A stretch of 57,248 bases of DNA, taken from the NCBI GenBank assembly GCA_020442425.1, contig JAGRKB010000065.1, positions 1 to 57,248 on the forward strand. Direction: 5' to 3'. Origin of the DNA: Alphaproteobacteria bacterium (GTDB taxonomy: Bacteria > Pseudomonadota > Alphaproteobacteria > Micavibrionales > Micavibrionaceae). Within the stretch, counting starts at the first letter, position 1. The number at the start of each line of letters is the position of its first letter. Both the position numbers and the translations under genes were made by a program. This document shows positions 51,668 through 57,248 of this stretch, piece by piece. The notes under the pieces were generated by a model. The model did no database searches. It was not told the origin of the DNA and saw only the letters and a program-made list of their open reading frames with translations.

Positions 51668-54346
51668 ATGACACAAACTGCACAAAAAACAGAAGCCTCT
51701 GATACCCCCACTACATCTGATGATTTTGTGGCGATGGGGCATACACCGATGATGGCGCAGTATATGGCAGTCAAGGTTTCTCACCCTGATTGCTTGCTGT
51801 TCTACCGCATGGGTGATTTTTATGAGCTGTTTTTTGATGATGCGCTGATTGCCTCTGCTGTTCTTGACATTACCCTGACCAAGCGCGGCAAGACACAAGG
51901 CGAAGAGATTGCCATGTGCGGTGTGCCGTTTCATTCTTGCGAACCTTATTTGGCGAGGCTTATTCGTGCGGGTCATAAAGTTGCGATTTGTGAGCAAGTT
52001 GAAACACCTGAAGAAGCAAAAAAGCGCGGCGGATCAAAAGCTTTGGTTCGTCGTGAAGTTGTGCGCATTATTACCCCAGGGACATTGATTGAAGATACGC
52101 TTCTCAATGCACGGTCTAATAATTATTTGGCGGCGGCGGCAGAGATTGGCGGGCAATACGGCGTTGCGATTGCCGACGTCTCAACGGGAGAGTTTATCGT
52201 TCAAACGGTTGCGCGAAGTTCTATTCTCTCCATGCTTATTCGGCTTGATGCCAGCGAAGTTCTGATTTCAGAGCGCGAAGCTACGGCAAGCTTTACGGCA
52301 GTACGCGGCGTTACGTCTTTTGCACCCCAAGAATTTGACAGCGAAAAAGGGCGCGTCCGTTTAGAGCAGCTTTTTGGAGAGCAGGTTCTTCCTGAGTTGG
52401 GTGCCTTTTCGCGTGCAGAGATTGCTGCGTGCGGCGCATTGATTTCTTACATTGATGCCACACAGAAAGGGCAGCTCCCTCACTTGCTTCGTCCGCGTCA
52501 AGTTTCCAGTTCTGCCGTTATGGAGATTGATCCTTCGACTTTACGCTCACTTGAACTGGTTCGCACACAATCAGGTGAAAAATCAGGGTCACTGATTGAT
52601 ACAATTGATATGACCCTTACAGGGGCTGGGGCAAGGATGCTACAGTCTCGCCTTGTCTCGCCGTTACGCGATGTGACAGAGATTTCCCAACGTCATGATG
52701 AAATTGCGACATTTATTTCACAGTTTTCCTTGTGTGGTGACATTCGCTCAGCGTTGAAGCAAGTGCCCGACATGGAACGCGCCATTGCGCGTCTCAGCCT
52801 GATGCGCGGCGGCCCTCGTGATTTAGCGAATATTCGTGAAGGATTAGGCATAGCCCAAGCATTGCGCGCTCTGATCCTTGAAAAAGGGCTGGGAGAAAGT
52901 GCGTTAGCCCCTATTCTTTCCAAACTTCATCTAAGTGATGACCTAACAAGCTTTAGAGAATTATTAGAATCAGCATTAGATAGCTCTCCGCCACTTCTTG
53001 CACGGGATGGTGGATTTATTGCTTCAGGCTATTGCCCTGAGCTGGACAAATATCGCGGTTTAAAAAATGAAGCGCGGCAGCATATTGCGGCACTTCAATC
53101 TAAATATTCCGAGCACACAGGTATTGATGCACTCAAGATCACGCATAATAATGTTTTGGGATATTTCATCGAAGTTCCTGCAAAACGCGCAGACAAAATG
53201 ATGATAAAGGACGGCGGCGTTGATAATCCGTATGTGCATCGTCAAACTATGGCGAATGCAGTGCGGTTTACTACACCTGAACTTGCTGAACTTGAGCGTG
53301 ATATATCCTCGGCGGCCGAAAAATCATTGGCTTTGGAGGAAAATTATTTCCGCCAGTTCTGTGACCGTCTTGTTCAATTGGCAGATCAAATCAGCGTCAT
53401 TGCACACGGTTTGGCAGAGGTTGATGTTGCAGCAGCAGGAGCGGCCTTGGCTGTTGATCGCGGGTTTAACCGTCCCGTTATTACCGATGGTTTTGATTTT
53501 GAGATTACTGGCGGGCGGCATCCTGTTGTCGAATATTCCTTGAAACGCGATCAAAAGGAATTTGCGCCGAATGATTGTGCCCTTCAGAGCGGTGAAATGC
53601 TCTGGCTTTTGACCGGTCCTAATATGGCGGGTAAATCAACATTCCTTCGTCAGAATGCTTTGATTGCGATTATGGCGCAGGCCGGATTTTATGTGCCTGC
53701 TGCATCGGCAAAAATTGGCGCGATAGATAAAGTCTTCTCTCGGGTCGGGGCATCTGATGATCTCGCCAAGGGACAATCAACCTTTATGATGGAGATGGTT
53801 GAAACATCTGCCATTCTTAAGCATGCGACTTCACGCTCTTTGGTTATTCTTGATGAAATTGGGCGTGGAACTGCAACTTATGACGGGTTGTCGATTGCGT
53901 GGGCTGCTCTTGAGTATCTGCATAACTCGATTAAATGCCGTGGGCTGTTTGCGACCCATTACCATGAACTGACTAATCTTTCCCGTGAACTTACGAGCCT
54001 TGCCTGCTACACGATGGAAATCAAAGAGTGGAAAGGTGATGTGATCTTCCTGCACCATGTTGCGCCGGGAACAGCAGACAGGTCATACGGCATTCATGTC
54101 GCGCAATTAGCGGGATTGCCTGAAGAGGTTATTGCGCGGGCCGAACAGGTTTTGGAGCTTTTGGAAAATAACAAAGCGAAAACTGCCAATTTGCAGTTAC
54201 CGCTCTTCCATGTGCCTGTACCCTCCCCACGCAAGGCCAAAACTTCAAAAATCGAGGAACGTTTAGCCGAGATTAATCCGGATTCTTTGTCGCCGAAGGA
54301 GGCTCTGGATTTGATGTATCAGCTGAAGACTCTTCAGGCGGATTAG
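51668..54346 (+). CDS. mutS: DNA mismatch repair protein MutS
   Basis: An 892-residue mismatch sensor. The N-terminal mismatch-binding domain has [10 protein letters not shown], whose Phe and Glu contact the mispair. The ATPase has the Walker A Gly-Pro-Asn-Met-Ala-Gly-Lys-Ser-Thr at about residues 649-657, Asp-Glu-Ile-Gly-Arg-Gly-Thr (Walker B) and Ala-Thr-His-Tyr-His-Glu-Leu. The beta-clamp-binding tail is present. ATG 51668 is chosen over a GTG at 51656. Its last 74 bases overlap the convergent antiporter gene. Confidence 0.97.
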   Translation: MTQTAQKTEASDTPTTSDDFVAMGHTPMMAQYMAVKVSHPDCLLFYRMGDFYELFFDDALIASAVLDITLTKRGKTQGEEIAMCGVPFHSCEPYLARLIRAGHKVAICEQVETPEEAKKRGGSKALVRREVVRIITPGTLIEDTLLNARSNNYLAAAAEIGGQYGVAIADVSTGEFIVQTVARSSILSMLIRLDASEVLISEREATASFTAVRGVTSFAPQEFDSEKGRVRLEQLFGEQVLPELGAFSRAEIAACGALISYIDATQKGQLPHLLRPRQVSSSAVMEIDPSTLRSLELVRTQSGEKSGSLIDTIDMTLTGAGARMLQSRLVSPLRDVTEISQRHDEIATFISQFSLCGDIRSALKQVPDMERAIARLSLMRGGPRDLANIREGLGIAQALRALILEKGLGESALAPILSKLHLSDDLTSFRELLESALDSSPPLLARDGGFIASGYCPELDKYRGLKNEARQHIAALQSKYSEHTGIDALKITHNNVLGYFIEVPAKRADKMMIKDGGVDNPYVHRQTMANAVRFTTPELAELERDISSAAEKSLALEENYFRQFCDRLVQLADQISVIAHGLAEVDVAAAGAALAVDRGFNRPVITDGFDFEITGGRHPVVEYSLKRDQKEFAPNDCALQSGEMLWLLTGPNMAGKSTFLRQNALIAIMAQAGFYVPAASAKIGAIDKVFSRVGASDDLAKGQSTFMMEMVETSAILKHATSRSLVILDEIGRGTATYDGLSIAWAALEYLHNSIKCRGLFATHYHELTNLSRELTSLACYTMEIKEWKGDVIFLHHVAPGTADRSYGIHVAQLAGLPEEVIARAEQVLELLENNKAKTANLQLPLFHVPVPSPRKAKTSKIEERLAEINPDSLSPKEALDLMYQLKTLQAD

Positions 54347-55589
54347 GAACCACGACTAAGGCCTTTACGGCTCCACCGTCAGCTTCCCCTGAAATCTTAA
54401 AGGCAAATTTTGCAATTGGTGGGCCAAGTGTTTCCAGCACAGCAACGGCGGCAAAAATCAAAATAGCCACTTGTGCGCCGATAGCGGGAATTAGTGAGTT
54501 TGTTGTTTGGAGTAATCCGATGGCCATGCCTGCCATCGGCATCAGTAGCATTCCCGTTGCCGAGGATTGTTTGAAGTTATACTCCAGTGCGCGGGTTGAT
54601 CCGGTCAGTACCAGATATTTTGCGGCACATCTGACCAATGGGAAGAGCATGGCGATCCAGCCTGCGGTAACTAGCTCTTGCACATGGAGGCTGGCCCCCG
54701 CTGTTACGAACAGGATGATATAGAAGATATCTTCTGCGTATCCGAAATCTGTTTGGGTGATTTGGTTCTTCTTATCTTCGAACCATCTGACCATAATTCC
54801 GAATACCAAGCACGAGAATAAGAACGACATTTGCAACGCATTATTAATGCCCAAAGTCAGCATTATGCCGCCCAAAATGAGGGGAAAGACAAAGTGGAAC
54901 GTCTTGGGTTGCAGAAATTTGGCGAGCCACGTCACCCCAAACGCCATAAGCGTCGCAATCGCAAATCCACCGATCATTCTGTAGGCCGGGATACCAAAAA
55001 TATCGCTCCATGTGGCTTCCGTTGAATAGAGCGCGAACGGCAAGGCCGTGCTGAACACCAAAAAAGAAATCAGGTTATTCAGAGCTACAAGGATTTTTGT
55101 ATTTTCAGTGACTTCCCCTTTGGCGCGCATCTCACTGGCTACGTGAACCAAAACGGCAGGAGATGAGGAAATCCCGATAGCGGCGACAAGAACAGAAACT
55201 ATTGTCGAATATCCGAAGAACACCAACAATAGGAAAATACTTAAAAACGTGACGGCAGATTCAATTATAGAGACAAAAATGATCTTCGGGTGTTTAACAA
55301 CGTGCTCAGGGTGGAGTGAGCAGCCCAATTTATATAGGATCAAGCCCAGTGAAATTTGAACCAGATATCCGGCTTGAGTAATAATCTCGCTGTTAATGAC
55401 TTTTGCGCCTTCAGGCCCCATCAAAAGCCCGACTAACATAAATCCAGAAATCGTCGGCAGCCATGCAACGCGCGTTGCGACCAGTCCTCCGACGACCCCT
55501 AAAATCATGAACATCCCGAAAATCATCGGATAGTTCATTTGCAGAGGGAAAATATGTTCAAAAATCTGTTCCAGCATGCAGCGATTCAC
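54273..55589 (-). CDS. CPA2/Kef-type cation:proton antiporter
   Basis: A 438-residue membrane protein with about 12-13 hydrophobic segments. It starts in the usual way with [12 protein letters not shown] and has Gly-Ile-Ser-Ser-Ser-Pro-Ala-Val, and a late Ala-Ile-Gly-Ala-Gln-Val segment. The second half of the usual Asp-Asp ion pair is not obvious, so the exchanged ion is uncertain. There is no TrkA-N domain. Its polar C-terminal tail (Pro, Ser, Asn-rich) is encoded opposite the end of mutS. Confidence 0.82.
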   Translation of the reverse strand: MNRCMLEQIFEHIFPLQMNYPMIFGMFMILGVVGGLVATRVAWLPTISGFMLVGLLMGPEGAKVINSEIITQAGYLVQISLGLILYKLGCSLHPEHVVKHPKIIFVSIIESAVTFLSIFLLLVFFGYSTIVSVLVAAIGISSSPAVLVHVASEMRAKGEVTENTKILVALNNLISFLVFSTALPFALYSTEATWSDIFGIPAYRMIGGFAIATLMAFGVTWLAKFLQPKTFHFVFPLILGGIMLTLGINNALQMSFLFSCLVFGIMVRWFEDKKNQITQTDFGYAEDIFYIILFVTAGASLHVQELVTAGWIAMLFPLVRCAAKYLVLTGSTRALEYNFKQSSATGMLLMPMAGMAIGLLQTTNSLIPAIGAQVAILIFAAVAVLETLGPPIAKFAFKISGEADGGAVKALVVVPNPPEESSADTSNPEPPSATKNPD

Positions 55590-55636
55590 CTTTACTGGCG
55601 TCAGTGTACCTTTTTTTGGCTATATAGAACAGGGTC

Positions 55637-55665
55637 TTGCCAATATAGAGGAAAATGACTATAAA
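55637..55665 (+). promoter_or_regulatory. Promoter of the broken tRNA-Ser gene
   Basis: TTGCCA (55637-55642), a 17-base spacer, then TATAAA (55660-55665). It is a good sigma-70-type match pointing at the tRNA-Ser fragment, whose 5' end is 31 bases further on. It appears to be the original promoter of that tRNA gene. Confidence 0.65.
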
Positions 55666-55696
55666 ATGCCGCGATCACTCTATTTTATGCATCCAC

Positions 55697-55735
55697 GGGC
55701 AGGTGGCAGAGTGGTTGAATGCGCCGCTCTCGAAA
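55697..55735 (+). pseudogene. 5' half of a tRNA-Ser(CGA) gene (truncated; likely attachment-site remnant)
   Basis: These 39 bases match the first 39 bases of the intact tRNA-Ser(CGA) at 57173 with three mismatches (positions 16, 28 and 31 of the tRNA). They cover the acceptor 5' strand GGGCAGG, the D-arm and the anticodon loop CTCGAAA. After TGC the similarity to a tRNA ends: no variable arm or T-arm follows. It marks the left border of the integrase region. Confidence 0.85.
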
Positions 55736-55782
55736 TGCAATCACCCCCTATTTAATAGCAAAAATATACAACAATATCAATT

Positions 55783-55799
55783 AGTTAACATTGTTAACT
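55783..55799. promoter_or_regulatory. Inverted repeat upstream of integrase gene
   Basis: AGTTAACA-T-TGTTAACT, a perfect 8-bp inverted repeat with one central base, 60 bases before the integrase start and just upstream of a possible -10 (TATACT, 55810-55815). It could be an operator or an integrase arm site. Confidence 0.5.
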
Positions 55800-55858
55800 T
55801 TTTTCATATTATACTTACACATGTCTTACACAGTTTTGCTCGTGCAAGGAGGTAAGTA

Positions 55859-57112
55859 ATGCAGCAAGAGAGCTATACTCTGATGGATGGAAAGGTCCAT
55901 ATTTACAAACGCGAGAACAGTCGTTTTTGGCAATGCTCAACGTACATGAATGGTTGCAATCATCGCTCTTCTACAAAAGAAGAGACGCTAACTTTTGCGA
56001 AGGATTATGCTCAACAATGGTACATGGCAATGTACCTTCGTTCCCAACAAACAAAACAAACAGGACGCATTTCTGATATCTTGAAAAACTTCGGAATTAG
56101 AGATGCTTTTGCTTCACTGCCGAATGATCGAGAAGCTTCAGTGGCCAAAAAGAAAATGGGCCCTACTTTCCGTGAAGCCACGGATAAGTTCTTACATGAA
56201 TACCTCATTATTACAAAAGGACAACGCAGTGAAAAATACGTCAAAGGTCAAGAGTTACGTATAAGAGCGCACCTTCTCCCCTATTTTGGAGAAATGCCCG
56301 TTGCGGATATAACCGCAGGGGTTGTCCAAGAATACAGAGTTCATCGTCAAACTCATGGGCACAAGGGAGTTATTCCCAGCAGAGCCTCTCTTCATGCAGA
56401 AACAGTGGCTCTCCGCTTAATATTAAAAACTGCGCATCGTTATCAATGGATAGATTCAGTACCGGATATATCTCCTCCTTATAAGACATCAGGAAAAATC
56501 AAGCACAGGGCATGGTTTTCTCCTGATGAATACAAAATGCTCTATAATGCATCCAGAGAGAAGACACAGAAAAATTCTCGTTATCAACCTGCGTGGGTGG
56601 ACTTCCACGATTACATACTATTCATGGCCAATACTGGCCTGAGACCCGATGAAGCCGCACGGCTGGAATATCGGGATGTTACGATCGTAACAGATGAAGA
56701 TAGTGGCGAACGCCTACTGGAAATCGAAGTGCGCGGCAAGCGCGGTGTGGGTTATTGCAAAAGTATGACAGGTGCAATCCTCCCCTTTCAGAGAATGGAG
56801 GATCGTCATAATCCCAAACCCACAGATAAAATATTCGGCAAAACACCTCGTGGTTTAATGAACATTATTTTAGGAGAACTTAATCTTAAAAAAGATCGTG
56901 ATGGTAATCCCCGTACAGCTTACAGTTTAAGGCATACCTATATTTGCCTCCGTCTGATGGAGGGCGCGGATATTTATCAAATCGCTAAAAACTGCCGTAC
57001 AAGTGTTGAGATGATCGAAAAATTCTACGCGGCGCATCTTAAAAATACGCTGGATGCGTCTGCAATTAACGTTAGAAAACCTAAGAAAAAAGCAAAAAAG
57101 GCTCCTAAATAG
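55859..57112 (+). CDS. Tyrosine recombinase (phage-type integrase)
   Basis: A 417-residue site-specific recombinase. The N-terminal ~100 residues are an arm-binding region with Cys residues; a core-binding domain follows (about 105-210). The catalytic part has Arg about 261 in Asn-Thr-Gly-Leu-Arg-Pro-Asp-Glu-Ala, a Lys in Arg-Gly-Lys-Arg-Gly, Tyr-Ser-Leu-Arg-His-Thr-Tyr, and the nucleophile Tyr about 389 in Ile-Glu-Lys-Phe-Tyr. In this subfamily Tyr replaces the first His of HxxR. It has a very strong ribosome site (AAGGAGGT). No excisionase or cargo is seen between the two tRNA-Ser copies. Confidence 0.92.
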   Translation: MQQESYTLMDGKVHIYKRENSRFWQCSTYMNGCNHRSSTKEETLTFAKDYAQQWYMAMYLRSQQTKQTGRISDILKNFGIRDAFASLPNDREASVAKKKMGPTFREATDKFLHEYLIITKGQRSEKYVKGQELRIRAHLLPYFGEMPVADITAGVVQEYRVHRQTHGHKGVIPSRASLHAETVALRLILKTAHRYQWIDSVPDISPPYKTSGKIKHRAWFSPDEYKMLYNASREKTQKNSRYQPAWVDFHDYILFMANTGLRPDEAARLEYRDVTIVTDEDSGERLLEIEVRGKRGVGYCKSMTGAILPFQRMEDRHNPKPTDKIFGKTPRGLMNIILGELNLKKDRDGNPRTAYSLRHTYICLRLMEGADIYQIAKNCRTSVEMIEKFYAAHLKNTLDASAINVRKPKKKAKKAPK

Positions 57113-57130
57113 GGCTCAAAAGCTTTTCTC

Positions 57131-57159
57131 TTGTAATGGGTAATTTTCCACTTTATAAA
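57131..57159 (+). promoter_or_regulatory. Promoter of intact tRNA-Ser
   Basis: TTGTAA (57131-57136), 17 bases, TATAAA (57154-57159), 13 bases before the tRNA 5' end. It has the same -10 and spacing as the promoter of the broken copy. Confidence 0.65.
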
Positions 57160-57172
57160 CGCTCTATTCTGC

Positions 57173-57248
57173 GGGCAGGTGGCAGAGAGGTTGAATGCGT
57201 CGGTCTCGAAAACCGATATAGGTGCAAGCCTATCGAGGGTTCGAATCC
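57173..57248 (+). tRNA. tRNA-Ser(CGA), 3' end beyond window
   Basis: Acceptor strand GGGCAGG, D-arm, anticodon stem TCGGT/ACCGA closing CTCGAAA (anticodon CGA), a long variable arm around TATAGGTGCAAGCCTAT, and the T-arm GGGTTCGAATCC. The long variable arm confirms a class II tRNA-Ser. The final acceptor strand and CCA lie outside the window. Confidence 0.93.

Noticed and set aside
55655..55855. 66-residue frame across the tRNA-Ser fragment
   Set aside because: It overlaps the tRNA promoter and tRNA sequence and has no ribosome site.

Overview
The window is a piece of an alphaproteobacterial chromosome. Several neighbourhoods typical of that class are present: bamE / ubiquinol-cytochrome c chaperone / yceD / rpmF / plsX / fabH / ihfA / merR / tRNA-Pro; rpiA / glyA / nrdR / rib genes / nusB; an LdtR-type MarR regulator opposite hemB; trpEGDC-lexA-comEC-gltX; parC-recO; and murJ-trpS-USP-nfu-tsaB. 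The base composition is fairly AT-rich. Motility genes (motA, motB, fliL), a complete trp branch, pABA synthesis and a K+-independent H+-pyrophosphatase point to a free-living or predatory flagellated bacterium rather than a reduced endosymbiont. I cannot fix the order; a Micavibrio-like lineage is only a guess. No rRNA or CRISPR array is visible.

Layout. 1-5.7 kb: tRNA-Pro (truncated by the window), an orphan amino-acid binding protein, then merR, ihfA, fabH, plsX, rpmF, yceD and the bc1 chaperone gene on the minus strand. 5.9-8.9 kb: an unrecognised gene, bamE, an RlmD-type methyltransferase and a small unknown gene. 9-21.2 kb (minus): hppA, fliL, a nitroreductase-like gene, then nusB-ribH-ribBA-ribE-pabC-pabA-pabB-nrdR-glyA-rpiA, with pab genes where ribD normally sits. 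21.2-32 kb: DUF6898, ldtR, hemB-trpE-trpG-trpD-trpC-lexA, comEC, gltX. 32-40 kb: an unknown gene, motAB, a GNAT, parC, recO, tsaB and a TPR-like gene. 40-49 kb: nfu, USP, TIGR02186/TauE pair, trpS, murJ, ubiE and an M48 protease. 49-57 kb: an Ala/Glu heptad protein, coaBC, dut, mutS, an antiporter, and an integrase between a broken tRNA-Ser and an intact one.

The most interesting signal is a family of paired palindromes. At three unrelated sites (inside pabB, at the 3' end of recO, and between dut and mutS) the DNA has the same design: a unit GTCAT-hairpin-ATCC(A/G)G, a spacer, then the inverted unit CTGGAT-hairpin-ATGAC. In pabB the unit is inserted in frame and adds 34 codons. At recO it supplies the last codons of the gene. 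Between dut and mutS the spacer is a small GIY-YIG nuclease ORF that seems to have lost its catalytic segment in frame. The shared design suggests that the GIY-YIG gene and the palindromes form one mobile system, comparable to REP/RAYT elements but with a different enzyme. This is inference. A second, GC-rich repeat is also read in frame inside pabB.

The second notable structure is at the right end. A tyrosine integrase gene lies alone between the promoter plus 5' half of a tRNA-Ser(CGA) gene and a complete tRNA-Ser(CGA) with its own promoter. This looks like a very small element, or the remnant of a larger one, that entered the anticodon loop and rebuilt the tRNA from its 5' side.
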